Positions 6,476 to 14,256 of a stretch of 64,000 nucleotides of DNA are shown here, in pieces (the first letter of the stretch is position 1; each line of letters opens with the position of its first letter). The position numbers and the translations under genes were made by a program. This stretch comes from Clostridium sp. Its GTDB lineage: Bacteria; Bacteroidota; Bacteroidia; Bacteroidales; Muribaculaceae. The notes beneath the pieces were generated by a model that was not told the origin of the DNA, did no database searches, and saw only the letters and a program-made list of their open reading frames with translations. Location of the stretch: NCBI GenBank assembly GCA_023666615.1, contig JAMPBQ010000001.1, forward strand, positions 1,013,406-1,077,405. The letters are read 5' to 3'.

Positions 6476-7431
6476 GCAGTGCGGTATATTAAAGATGCGA
6501 TGGCCAATGTGGATTTCTTTCCAAGGTAGGACAGGAGGGCGCCAATCTTATTTTTCAGCCTCGATTTGGGGTTGAAGATGATTGAAGAGCGATTTGCCTT
6601 GACCACATCCCAACAAGCGGAAGAGGCGGGGTGGGAATTTCTGGAGCAAAGGACAAACATATTGAAGTTGGCAGCGAACTTGCGGTCTATCGCCGCCAAG
6701 CGCAGAGCGGGGGAATCCTTGCAATGGTCCACAATCCTGTCTACGACCGCGAGAACATCGAGGCGTTTTTGGCTGAAAACGTGGAGAAGGCCGGCGGGGT
6801 TGGAGCGGTAAAAATACATGCGGGCGTCGGAATGGGCAATCATGGAAGCCCGCTCATAAACGCGATAGAAGAAATCCAAATCCTCGTAGATGATGCCCGG
6901 GGGGAAACGCAGGCCGTCGAAGAGGCCGGCTTTGAATAGATGCCCCCAGGCGGAGCAGAGCATTCCGCTATTTTGGTATAGCACCCGCTCTATGGCCTGA
7001 GCGGGCTTCATGACTTGGAGATTGGGGCTTGCGGGTTTCCATTTGGGGGCTGCGCCTTTCAGGACGGAGCAAGAGTATATGTCGGCGCCGGAAGAGCGCA
7101 GGGCGCTTAAGGCGAGCTCGAGGAAGCGAGGGTGGATGGCGTCGTCGGCGTCAACGAAAGCGATGAACGAGCCCGAGGCAATGTCAAGGCCGGCATTTCG
7201 GGCGCAGGAAGGGCCTTGATTGCTTTGGCGAATGACTTTTATTCTGGGGTCGCGGTTGGCGAAATCCGAGGCTATTTGGGCTGTTGAGTCTACGCTGCCG
7301 TCGTCGATGATGATAAGCTCGAAGTCGGTGCGGGATTGGGCCAGGACGCTGCGGATGGCTATGGCGAGGTTGGCCTGGGAGTTGTAGGCGGGGATGATTA
7401 TTGAGATTAGAGGGGGATGGGGGTTCGTCAC
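6472..7431 (-). CDS. Family 2 glycosyltransferase
   Basis: 319 residues with the GT-A fold start ISIIIPAYNSQANLAIAIRS (residues 9-28), LIIIDDGSVDST near 40, SCARNAGLDIASGSFIAFVDADD near 76-98 with the DxD-like metal site, and a later YEDLDFFYRVYERA segment that typically holds the catalytic base. No membrane segments, so probably peripheral and acting in envelope polysaccharide or O-glycan synthesis; donor and acceptor unknown. It is an isolated gene rather than part of a capsule locus. The downstream SpoU gene overlaps by 4 nt. A hairpin repeat array lies immediately upstream. Confidence 0.88.
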   Translation of the reverse strand: MTNPHPPLISIIIPAYNSQANLAIAIRSVLAQSRTDFELIIIDDGSVDSTAQIASDFANRDPRIKVIRQSNQGPSCARNAGLDIASGSFIAFVDADDAIHPRFLELALSALRSSGADIYSCSVLKGAAPKWKPASPNLQVMKPAQAIERVLYQNSGMLCSAWGHLFKAGLFDGLRFPPGIIYEDLDFFYRVYERASMIAHSDARMYFYRSNPAGLLHVFSQKRLDVLAVVDRIVDHCKDSPALRLAAIDRKFAANFNMFVLCSRNSHPASSACWDVVKANRSSIIFNPKSRLKNKIGALLSYLGKKSTLAIASLIYRTA

Positions 7432-7545
7432 GGATTTTTGGTGGGATTTTAATTTTTTGGGATTATATTTTTGTGGAGGGGGAGAGGGTGTTGAAAAAGC
7501 GCTTAAAAAAGATGGACATTTGCTTTAACCACAAGACGCCTCTAC

Positions 7546-7957
7546 GAGGCTTGCCTTTCTGATTGTCATAGCCCCCAGGCTACGCCTGGGGTTAATCACA
7601 ATATGGCCTCTACGAGGCCTTGGCTAGCCCCCCAGGCTGCGCCTGGGGTTAATCACAATGTGGCCTCTACGAGGCCTTGGCTAGCCCCCCAGGCTGCGCC
7701 TGGGGTTAATCACAATGTGGCCTCTACGAGGCCTTGGCTAGCCCCCAGGCTACGGCTGGGGTTAATCACAATATGGCCTCTACGAGGCCTTGGCTAGCCC
7801 CCAGGCTGCGCCTGGAGTTAATCACAATATGGCCTCTACGAGGCCTTGGCTAGCCCCCAGGCTACGCCTGGGGTTAATCACAATATTGCCTCTACGAGGC
7901 CATGGCTAGCCCCAGGCTGCGCCTGGGGCTAATCACAATATGGCCTCTACGAGGCCT
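7546..7957. repeat. Tandem array of palindromic hairpin repeats (about 7 units of 56-58 bp)
   Basis: Eight copies of GGCCTC-TAC-GAGGCC alternate with seven copies of CCCCAGGC-TGC/TAC-GCCTGGGG, linked by TTAATCACAAT(A/G)T and TTGGCTAG. Unit length is about 57 bp, but every spacer is itself repeat, unlike a CRISPR with unique spacers. The array fills most of the 7432-7991 gap between the GHL10 and GT2 genes, both on the minus strand. Neighbouring units are nearly identical, implying recent amplification. Confidence 0.9.
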
Positions 7958-7991
7958 TGGCTGAGTTTTTTCAACATCATCTACCTAGCGG

Positions 7992-9485
7992 TTATTTTAT
8001 TTGGATTTTTTCTGAGGGGTCGGATTCGTTGTTGGCGCGGTCGAGGGCTGTTACTGAGTAGATGCCGGGGCGGGTGATCTTGACGCTGCGGGCGGGGGTT
8101 ATGTCGAGGATGTTTGCGGGATTTTCAAAGTCAATGTCCTCGGGGGTGTCAAACCTGTAGACGACGAACCGGACGGGGTCGGATACTTTGCCAGCCGGGG
8201 CTGCGGCCTCCCAAGAGAGGGTGCCGCTTTTAAGGCGCATATCCCTCACCGGGTAGGGAACGTCGGAGCTGATCGAAGAATAGGAAGGCACCAGGGCGAA
8301 GGTGGACTGCAGGCCAGACTTCAGGGCCGAGGCGGAGCCTTGGGAATCAGCCGTGATAGAATAGCCGGGCCACCAGCAATTGCCTTGGATAGACTCGGCG
8401 TCGCGAGTGAGGCGCACCTTGTGGTCGAGCTGATTCAGGGATTTTGAGGGGGCAATGTCGGGCAGCTTCATAGTGCGCTCTACGTCCTGGCCGATATATA
8501 GCTGGCATTTCGGGTCGACGGAATTTGCCCACCAATCGACGAGCACGAGATACGAGGCCTTGGCATGCTCCAGCTCCCAATAAAGCTGAGGGATTAGATA
8601 ATCTACCCATCCCTTTTGAGCCCAGAGGAGGACATCGGCGTAAAGATCATCATAATTTCCGAGGCCATTAGTGTCGCTGCCGCGGGAATCATTTTTCTTA
8701 TTTCGCCAAATGCCGAATGGGCTAATGCCGAAGCGCACCCAAGGCTGGCGGCTAGACTTTATGGCGGAATAGACATCCTCAATAAGCTTGTCGACATTTT
8801 GGCGGCGCCAATCATCACGCTTCATACCCTTGCCATATTTGGCGAAAGACTTAGCGTCGGGGAAATCCTTTCCGCCGGCGGGATAAGGGTAGAAATAATC
8901 GTCAAAATGGATGCCATCGACATCGTATCGGTTGACAATGTCGAGCACCACCTTCACGATAAACTCGCGGTTTTCCGGGAGGCCGGGGTCAAAATACAGC
9001 TTTCCGTCGCCCTCATACTTGACGAAGCGCCAAGGCTCCTTGTGATAGATGTGGCTTTTAGGAAGGACTTCGCTTTTAGAGGTTGTGACCCTGTAAGGAT
9101 TAAGCCAGGCGTGGAGCTCCATGCCGCGGGCATGCGTCTCTTCAATCATGAATTGGAGGGGGTCCCAGTAAGGAGAAGGCGCGGCGCCCCCTTTGGTGAG
9201 GAATCGGCTCCATGGCTCATACTTGCTGTCGTAGAAAGCGTCGGCGCTGGGGCGCACCTGAAACAAGACTGCGTTGACACCGGCGGCTTTCAGCTTGTCG
9301 AGCTGATCGCGGAGGTAGGCCTTGTTCTCATCGGTAGACTGCTTGGCATACTGGGCCTGAAAGACGGTGTGCATCCAAGCACCGCGAAATTCACGCTTAG
9401 GGTTGGACTGGGCAAAAGAAACGGCGACACAGGCCAGGCCCAGGAAGAGAGAAAGGAAAAAATATTTCATTTGTGCAAGACGCAT
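7992..9485 (-). CDS. GHL10 (DUF187/YngK-like) glycoside hydrolase-like secreted protein
   Basis: 497 residues. A signal peptide MKYFFLSLFLGLACVAVSFA begins at residue 6, so translation may start at 9485 or 9470; the first overlaps the stop of the HD gene (TAATG), which favours coupling. The TIM-barrel part starts EFRGAWMHTVFQAQY and contains AAGVNAVLFQVRPSADAFYDS, ELHAWLNPYRV, DVDGIHFDDYFYPYP and FGISPFGIWRN, all hallmarks of the GHL10 family. The C-terminal 100 residues look like a fibronectin III-like domain (SWEAAAPAGKVSDPVRFVVYRF). Probably acts in the periplasm or at the surface on a polysaccharide; for related YngK proteins the substrate is not settled. Confidence 0.88.
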   Translation of the reverse strand: MRLAQMKYFFLSLFLGLACVAVSFAQSNPKREFRGAWMHTVFQAQYAKQSTDENKAYLRDQLDKLKAAGVNAVLFQVRPSADAFYDSKYEPWSRFLTKGGAAPSPYWDPLQFMIEETHARGMELHAWLNPYRVTTSKSEVLPKSHIYHKEPWRFVKYEGDGKLYFDPGLPENREFIVKVVLDIVNRYDVDGIHFDDYFYPYPAGGKDFPDAKSFAKYGKGMKRDDWRRQNVDKLIEDVYSAIKSSRQPWVRFGISPFGIWRNKKNDSRGSDTNGLGNYDDLYADVLLWAQKGWVDYLIPQLYWELEHAKASYLVLVDWWANSVDPKCQLYIGQDVERTMKLPDIAPSKSLNQLDHKVRLTRDAESIQGNCWWPGYSITADSQGSASALKSGLQSTFALVPSYSSISSDVPYPVRDMRLKSGTLSWEAAAPAGKVSDPVRFVVYRFDTPEDIDFENPANILDITPARSVKITRPGIYSVTALDRANNESDPSEKIQIK

Positions 9486-10096
9486 TAGATAGAATTAATG
9501 GCGTTGACCATATCTTGGGGCAGGCCAAAGCGCGGGTCAGAGTCAGCCAAAGGGGATTGGATAGCGCTAAGGAAATGCGGGAGCTCATGGCGATAAACCT
9601 CACGCATGGAAGAATTGACGCAACCGCTGTGGGAAGACGAATAGGCGGTGTTGGCCAGGCGGTCGGAGAGCTTAACCAAAGGGGCGTAAGGAGTAAGGCG
9701 GATGCCGGAATAGTACTTATCGTTGGCCCTCTCGGCGCGAGTGCGGCCCTTCTCGTTGGTGAGGGCATAGACAATCTCCGTGGCCATAACGGCTTTATCC
9801 TCGGGGAAAAACTCGCGGGCAATGGCCAGGACATCATTGTAGGTAAGGCGGGCGTCTTCGATGGAATCATGAAAAAATGCTCCGAAAAAGAGCGGGAGGA
9901 CGTCGGCGGGCTCTTGGCAAACCGGGGCGGCATAATCCTCAACGCCCTTCGCCACCATGTCGAGGTGATAGCCATAGGGGTGAGTGCGGTCATAATGCTG
10001 GTTAACGCTGTCGTGCGCGGCATGAGCCCGGGCCCGGATTCGGGCGATGGCGTCGGCGCTGTCGGCGATAATGGCTTTGAATTGGTCTTTATCCAT
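9485..10096 (-). CDS. HD-domain phosphohydrolase (SpoT-HD-like)
   Basis: 203 residues with a single HD domain of the HD_4 type. Metal ligands are visible as HLDMV (near 44), FFHDSIEDARLTYNDV (the HD pair with ED, near 74-81) and LVKLSDRLANT (near 140-147), the last matching the SDR/ADR motif of RelA/SpoT hydrolase domains. No synthetase domain is present, so it resembles a small (p)ppGpp or nucleotide hydrolase (Mesh1-like), though the substrate cannot be assigned. It leads an operon with the GHL10 gene. Confidence 0.75.
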   Translation of the reverse strand: MDKDQFKAIIADSADAIARIRARAHAAHDSVNQHYDRTHPYGYHLDMVAKGVEDYAAPVCQEPADVLPLFFGAFFHDSIEDARLTYNDVLAIAREFFPEDKAVMATEIVYALTNEKGRTRAERANDKYYSGIRLTPYAPLVKLSDRLANTAYSSSHSGCVNSSMREVYRHELPHFLSAIQSPLADSDPRFGLPQDMVNAINSI

Positions 10097-10118
10097 TTTT
10101 GCGAGGGTAATTTATACG

Positions 10119-10151
10119 CAAAGGTAATGAAAAAATGGATTAAAGGGCAAA
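10119..10151 (-). promoter_or_regulatory. Promoter of the HD-GHL10 operon
   Basis: Minus-strand TTTG (10151-10148), 21 nt, TACCTTTG (10126-10119). The start codon at 10096 lies 23 nt beyond the element. Confidence 0.75.
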
Positions 10152-10211
10152 TAAGGGGGAGATAAATGAATAAGAAAAATGAAAAAGGGGGAAATGTAAA
10201 GAAAAAAACGC

Positions 10212-10219
10212 TAACTTTG
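10212..10219 (+). promoter_or_regulatory. Probable -7 element for purT
   Basis: TAACTTTG matches TAnnTTTG; no convincing TTTG lies 20 nt upstream. The purT ATG is 80 nt downstream. Confidence 0.45.
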
Positions 10220-10299
10220 CAAACGGAAAGCGCTTATCGGAGATTGGAAAACGCCTTTCCGCTACACCTTCAACTGAAAAATAGAAAGAAAAGAGAGAT

Positions 10300-11484
10300 A
10301 TGTCAAAGATCGGTTCAAAATTTACGGAAGTAGGGCGCAAGGCCCTTCTGCTGGGCAGCGGAGAGCTCGGCAAGGAAGTGACCATAGAGCTGCAGAGGTA
10401 CGGCATAGAGGTTGTGGCCTGCGACAAATACCCGATGGCGCCTGCCATGCAGGTGGCAGATGAGGCCATCGTATTCAACATGCTCAACGCCAAGGCTCTG
10501 CGAGAGGTTGTGGAGAAAGAAAAGCCAGACCACATCATACCCGAGGTAGAGGCCATAGCCACTCCCGAGCTCTTGGAGCTGGAGAAAGAAGGATGGCATG
10601 TAACGCCCACGGCCAAGGCAACCGTGCTGACAATGAATCGAGAGGGTATAAGGAGGCTGGCGGCCGAGACCCTTGGCATACCAACGTCGCCCTACCGCTT
10701 CGCCGACAACTATGAAGACTTTGTGAAGGCGGTGGAAGAGATAGGCATACCCTGCGTTGTGAAGCCCGTGATGAGCTCGTCTGGACACGGGCAGTCCGTA
10801 ATTAAGACTCCAGAAGACATAGATCGCTCGTGGGAGATTTCGCAGAGCGAGGGCCGTTCCGGGGCAGGGAAGGTGATAGTGGAAGGATTCGTCAACTTTG
10901 ACTATGAAATAACCCTTCTGACCGTAAGGAGCGTGAGCGGGACGACATATTGCGAGCCGATAGGCCATATACAGGTTGACGGGGACTATCGCGAATCGTG
11001 GCAGCCGCAGCCGATGAGCACCGCGGCGCTTGAGAAGGCCAAAGAATACGCCAAGAAGGTGACAGACGCCCTGGGCGGATACGGCATCTTTGGCGTGGAA
11101 ATGTTCATCAAAGACCATGAGCCGATATTCAGCGAGGTATCGCCACGGCCGCATGACACGGGTATGGTGACGATGATATCGCAGGACATGAGCGAATTCG
11201 CGCTGCATGCCCGCGCGCTGCTTGGTCTGCCCGTGCCAGAGATACGGTTCTACGGACCAAGCGCGTCAAGGGCAATCGTGGTCGAGGGCAATACCGACAA
11301 GGTGGAGATGGGCAACCTGAACGAGGTGCTGAAAGAGCCCGGCGTGCAGATACGCATATTTGGCAAGCCCGAGGTGAAGGGACACAGGCGCATGGGCGTG
11401 ATATTGGCAACGGCCGATACGCTGGAGAATGCTCGGGCCAAGGCAGACAGGGCATATAAGGCACTGAAGGTGAATGTACTCTAA
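10300..11484 (+). CDS. purT: Formate-dependent phosphoribosylglycinamide formyltransferase (GAR transformylase 2)
   Basis: Converts GAR to FGAR in purine synthesis using formate and ATP instead of 10-formyl-THF. The 394-residue ATP-grasp enzyme begins [31 protein letters not shown] (PreATP-grasp domain, with the E-L-GAR-binding site). It then shows [29 protein letters not shown] (ATP loop, near 153-168), [28 protein letters not shown] (metal-binding Glu near 267-279) and EGRSGAGK. Length matches the family. Downstream slyD follows by 57 nt. The call is certain. Confidence 0.97.
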   Translation: MSKIGSKFTEVGRKALLLGSGELGKEVTIELQRYGIEVVACDKYPMAPAMQVADEAIVFNMLNAKALREVVEKEKPDHIIPEVEAIATPELLELEKEGWHVTPTAKATVLTMNREGIRRLAAETLGIPTSPYRFADNYEDFVKAVEEIGIPCVVKPVMSSSGHGQSVIKTPEDIDRSWEISQSEGRSGAGKVIVEGFVNFDYEITLLTVRSVSGTTYCEPIGHIQVDGDYRESWQPQPMSTAALEKAKEYAKKVTDALGGYGIFGVEMFIKDHEPIFSEVSPRPHDTGMVTMISQDMSEFALHARALLGLPVPEIRFYGPSASRAIVVEGNTDKVEMGNLNEVLKEPGVQIRIFGKPEVKGHRRMGVILATADTLENARAKADRAYKALKVNVL

Positions 11485-11541
11485 CGGGGAGAACTTTTGC
11501 TTTGGCTAGATTGTTTTGAGAATAGAAAAATAAAAGACATT

Positions 11542-12117
11542 ATGGAAAAGATTGTTCCAGGAAAACACGTATCACTCGTGTATGACTTATATTCAGTCAA
11601 TGCAGACGGCAGCGAGACACTGCAGCATCAAAGCGACCCTCAAGACCCCGAGCAGATAATATTTGGGGTGACGCAGGGCGTAATCGTTCCGTTGGAGAAG
11701 GCCATCGAGGGCCTTGTGAAGGGAGACAAATTCAATGTCACCGCGAAGGCGGAAGAGGCATTCGGGGCACATAATCCAGAGATGATTGTAACGCTTGACA
11801 AGGATATGTTCATGGTTGACGGAAAGTTTGACACCGATGTAGTGGCGGTAGGCAAGTATGTGCCCATGCTCACGGCAGAAGGTTACAGGGTGAGCGGCCT
11901 TGTGACCGAGATCGGCAAGGACAAGGTGACGCTTGACTTCAACCATCCGCTGGCAGGCAAGACCATCCGATTTGACGGCAGCATCAAGGAAGTGCGCGAC
12001 GCCACTGATGAAGAGCTGCACATAGCCTCCGGCGCGGGCTGCGGCTGCGGTTGCGGAGGCGGCTGCGGAGAGAAAGAAGGCGAAGGCGGCGGATGCTGCG
12101 GCGGCTGCAGCTGCTGA
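11542..12117 (+). CDS. slyD: FKBP-type peptidyl-prolyl isomerase, SlyD-like, with Cys-rich metal tail
   Basis: 191 residues from the ATG at 11542 (an upstream in-frame ATG at 11497 adds residues outside the fold). The FKBP part has HVSLVYDLYSVNADG, PEQIIFGVTQGVIVPLEKAIEGLVKGDKF and EEAFGAHNPEMI, with an inserted chaperone (IF) domain (residues about 75-125) and the closing FNHPLAGKTIRFDGSIKEVRDAT. The C-terminus is a metal-binding tail rich in Cys and Gly (GCGCGCGGGCG, then GGGCCGGCSC), where E. coli SlyD is rich in His and Cys. Acts in the cytoplasm as a folding helper and possible nickel or zinc donor. Confidence 0.93.
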   Translation: MEKIVPGKHVSLVYDLYSVNADGSETLQHQSDPQDPEQIIFGVTQGVIVPLEKAIEGLVKGDKFNVTAKAEEAFGAHNPEMIVTLDKDMFMVDGKFDTDVVAVGKYVPMLTAEGYRVSGLVTEIGKDKVTLDFNHPLAGKTIRFDGSIKEVRDATDEELHIASGAGCGCGCGGGCGEKEGEGGGCCGGCSC

Positions 12118-12141
12118 AAATACTGACTGTTGGCAAAGGAT

Positions 12142-12214
12142 TTACCACGGATTTTACGGAAGGATTACGGTAGATTGTTTTACCACGGATTTCACGGATT
12201 ACACGGATTTAATT
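12142..12214. repeat. CACGGATTT repeat element, copy 4
   Basis: Two adjacent partial copies: TTTACCACGGATTTTACGGA at about 12140, then TTTTACCACGGATTTCACGG followed by ATTACACGGATTT at about 12179-12212. They fill the gap between slyD and the HAD gene. No gene is visible here. Confidence 0.7.
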
Positions 12215-12248
12215 TTGATTTGAATCGATATTAAATCGATAATGATTT

Positions 12249-12866
12249 ATGAATAAGGCGGTGCTATTTGACTTGGATGGGGTGCTGATAGACACGGAAG
12301 GCATCTATTCGGAATTTTGGGGAGGCATGGGTGAGAAGCACTCGGTGCCTTTCCCAGATTTTGCCCAAAGGATAAAGGGCACGACGCTCAAGCAGATACT
12401 TGAGGGGTACTTCAAAGAAGAGGAGCATGCGGAGATAGTGCGCGAGCTTATTGAATTTGAGGAGAATATGCCGTATAGGGTATTTGAGGGGGCGTCGGAT
12501 CTGATAGATATGCTAAAGGGCAAAGGCTACGGCACGGCCATCGTGACCAGCAGCAGCGAGCAAAAGCTGGAACGGCTATGGGCCCAGCATCCATGGATGA
12601 AGGAGAAATTTGACGCGATAGTGTCAGACGCGGACGTAGAAAGGTCGAAGCCAGACCCGCAGGGCTATTTGTTGGCAGCGGAGAGGCTAGGCTGCAAATC
12701 CGAGAACTCCTATGTGGTGGAAGATTCGTACAATGGCCTTTTAGCCGGGAGACGGTCGGGGGCCAAGGTGATAGCCTTGGCGACTACCAATCCGGCGGAA
12801 ACGCTGGCCGACAAGGCCGACTACGTATTCCGGGCCATAGGAGACATAGACTATTCGATATTTTGA
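12249..12866 (+). CDS. HAD-superfamily hydrolase (beta-phosphoglucomutase-like)
   Basis: 205 residues with the four HAD motifs. Motif I is FDLDGVLIDTEG (nucleophile Asp8, residues 7-18); motif II is TSSSEQKLERL near 96-100; motif III includes the lysine of RSKPDPQGYLLAAERLG near 137; motif IV is YVVEDSYNGLLAGRRSGAKV near 157. A helical cap lies between motifs I and II, as in subfamily IA phosphatases and phosphoglucomutases. Likely a cytoplasmic sugar-phosphate phosphatase or mutase; the substrate cannot be told. The DUF488 gene follows by 33 nt. Confidence 0.85.
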   Translation: MNKAVLFDLDGVLIDTEGIYSEFWGGMGEKHSVPFPDFAQRIKGTTLKQILEGYFKEEEHAEIVRELIEFEENMPYRVFEGASDLIDMLKGKGYGTAIVTSSSEQKLERLWAQHPWMKEKFDAIVSDADVERSKPDPQGYLLAAERLGCKSENSYVVEDSYNGLLAGRRSGAKVIALATTNPAETLADKADYVFRAIGDIDYSIF

Positions 12867-12899
12867 AAATCAGAAAAAATAACCTTTAAACAACAAGCT

Positions 12900-13253
12900 A
12901 TGGAACGCACAATTGCATTGAAGAGGGCTTACGAGCCCGAGAGCCCTGACGATGGATTCAGGGTGTACGTGGATCGACTATGGCCGAGGGGCTTGTCGCA
13001 TGAGACATTTCATTATGACCTATGGGATAAGGAAGTGGCTCCGTCGAATGAGCTCAGAGAATGGTTTCACCAGAATCCGACCGATGAGTGGGCGGAGTTT
13101 GAGAACCGATACAAGCAGGAGCTTCTGTCCAATCCGGCCTACAGCACGCTGAAGGATGTGATTTCCGACAAGAAGAAGGTGACGCTTCTGTATTCGTCGC
13201 ATGACGAGGCGCACAACAACGCGGTGGTGCTGAGGGAAATGCTGATGATGTGA
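12900..13253 (+). CDS. DUF488 family protein (YeaO-like)
   Basis: 117 residues beginning ERTIALKRAYEPESPDDGFRVYVDRLWPRGLSHE, the hallmark of the DUF488/YeaO family, with the later conserved W (FHYDLWDKEVAPSNELREWF) and the C-terminal VTLLYSSHDEAHNNAVVLREML. The molecular function of the family is not established. Clear ribosome-binding region before the ATG; probably in one transcript with the HAD gene. Confidence 0.85.
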   Translation: MERTIALKRAYEPESPDDGFRVYVDRLWPRGLSHETFHYDLWDKEVAPSNELREWFHQNPTDEWAEFENRYKQELLSNPAYSTLKDVISDKKKVTLLYSSHDEAHNNAVVLREMLMM

Positions 13254-13314
13254 AAAAATTCGTGAACTCTGAAAAACAGCGAATAGCAAGGACAAATGCT
13301 GGAACCACAACGAC

Positions 13315-13398
13315 GCCTCTACGAGGCTTACATAAATTATTGTGAATAACCCCAGGCTTGTGCCTGGGGTTATTCACAATTAAGCCTCTATGAGGCTT
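13315..13398. repeat. Hairpin repeat cluster with a 19-bp perfect stem; likely two-way terminator
   Basis: GCCTC-TAC-GAGGC (13315-13327), then a long palindrome ATTGTGAATAACCCCAGGC pairing with its complement around the loop TTGT (13339-13380), then AAGCCTC-TAT-GAGGCTT (13382-13398) and a T-run. It lies between the convergent DUF488 and DUF4136 genes. Here the conserved flank TTATTCACAA also forms part of the stem. Confidence 0.85.
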
Positions 13399-13447
13399 TT
13401 ACCATCCTTGATCTTTTTTTTGAGGTTAGTTAAGGATTGGGGATAGT

Positions 13448-14113
13448 TTAATGTTTGGGGATTGGGACGGGGAATTTAGAGAAGAGGACTTGGACGGCCT
13501 TGTCGATGCCCGAAAGATTTCGGAGTTCGCTGTCGCCATTGTCAAGGATTGTGGCGACTGAGGCTGAATACAGAGGCTTCATCTCGCGGATGTTGACCAA
13601 ATCCATTGTGAGGACGCCTTCTCGATAGATTTGCGTAACCCAGTGCGTGACCGTGGCGTACTGAGGCCAATAATAGGCTCGAGGGTAAATGAAATGAGGC
13701 ACAAGGCCGTTATGCGCCGGGCCGGGAAGCGGACGCGGGCCAGGGATAGGACGTGGCAGCGGAGGAGGCGGCGGACCCGGGCTGTAGACGGGGACTTGCG
13801 TTGTATATGGAACCTGCTCAGTGCCTTCCTTAACTGTTAGGCCGATGTTAACAAGGAGCGGAGAATTTGGGTCCTCGGTGAACCCCCTTTCCACAAGCTG
13901 CTCGCGAATTGCGGCCGCGATGTTGTAGTACGTTACCATCTCCATGCCCGGCGGGAGATCGCCGTCGGCCGGAGTGACGAGGCGGAAAGTGTGGTAATCC
14001 GCAAGGTCGGCGTCGTTGTATATCTCGCTGTTGGTAAGCGTGTAAGGGCTGCAAGCGCCAAACACTGCCGCCATAACGGCGAATAAAGCCGACAAACCAA
14101 AAGTGCGTTTCAT
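13448..14113 (-). CDS. DUF4136 family lipoprotein
   Basis: 221 residues. The N-terminus MKRTFGLSALFAVMAAVFGAC is a lipoprotein signal with the Cys in a FGAC lipobox, so the mature protein is membrane-anchored, probably in the outer membrane. The body has the DUF4136 pattern: DYHTFRLV, AAAIREQLVERGFTEDPNSPLLVNIGLTV, a Pro-rich stretch of about 25 residues (SPGPPPPPLPRPIPGPRPLP), then YREGVLTMDLVNIREMKPLYSASVATIL near the C-terminus. Function unknown. It stands alone, convergent with DUF488 and divergent from recQ. Confidence 0.8.
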   Translation of the reverse strand: MKRTFGLSALFAVMAAVFGACSPYTLTNSEIYNDADLADYHTFRLVTPADGDLPPGMEMVTYYNIAAAIREQLVERGFTEDPNSPLLVNIGLTVKEGTEQVPYTTQVPVYSPGPPPPPLPRPIPGPRPLPGPAHNGLVPHFIYPRAYYWPQYATVTHWVTQIYREGVLTMDLVNIREMKPLYSASVATILDNGDSELRNLSGIDKAVQVLFSKFPVPIPKH

Positions 14114-14194
14114 ATTGCGTAAAGATTAAATAGTTGCCATATATTAATTAACGAATGGGTCAAAAATATGTTCGCGCGCGAAATGCCGGCAAGA

Positions 14195-14226
14195 TTTGTG
14201 GGAAAGGGAAAAAATGCGTAACTTTG
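14195..14226 (+). promoter_or_regulatory. Promoter of recQ
   Basis: TTTG (14195-14198), 20 nt, TAACTTTG (14219-14226): an exact match to the Bacteroidetes consensus, 30 nt before the recQ ATG. Confidence 0.8.
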
Positions 14227-14256
14227 AGGGTTGAAAAAGACAAAACCAGGCAATAA

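Noticed and set aside
7603-7797. 64-residue repetitive ORF (ASTRPWLAPQAAPG repeats)
   Set aside because: Generated by the hairpin repeat array; no ribosome-binding site and no plausible protein.
7546-7957. CRISPR array
   Set aside because: Period and repeat look CRISPR-like at a glance, but the spacers are themselves near-identical repeats and no cas gene is present.
10315-11208. 297-residue antisense ORF to purT
   Set aside because: Shadow of a well-supported conserved gene; composition is that of the complementary strand with no recognisable motif.
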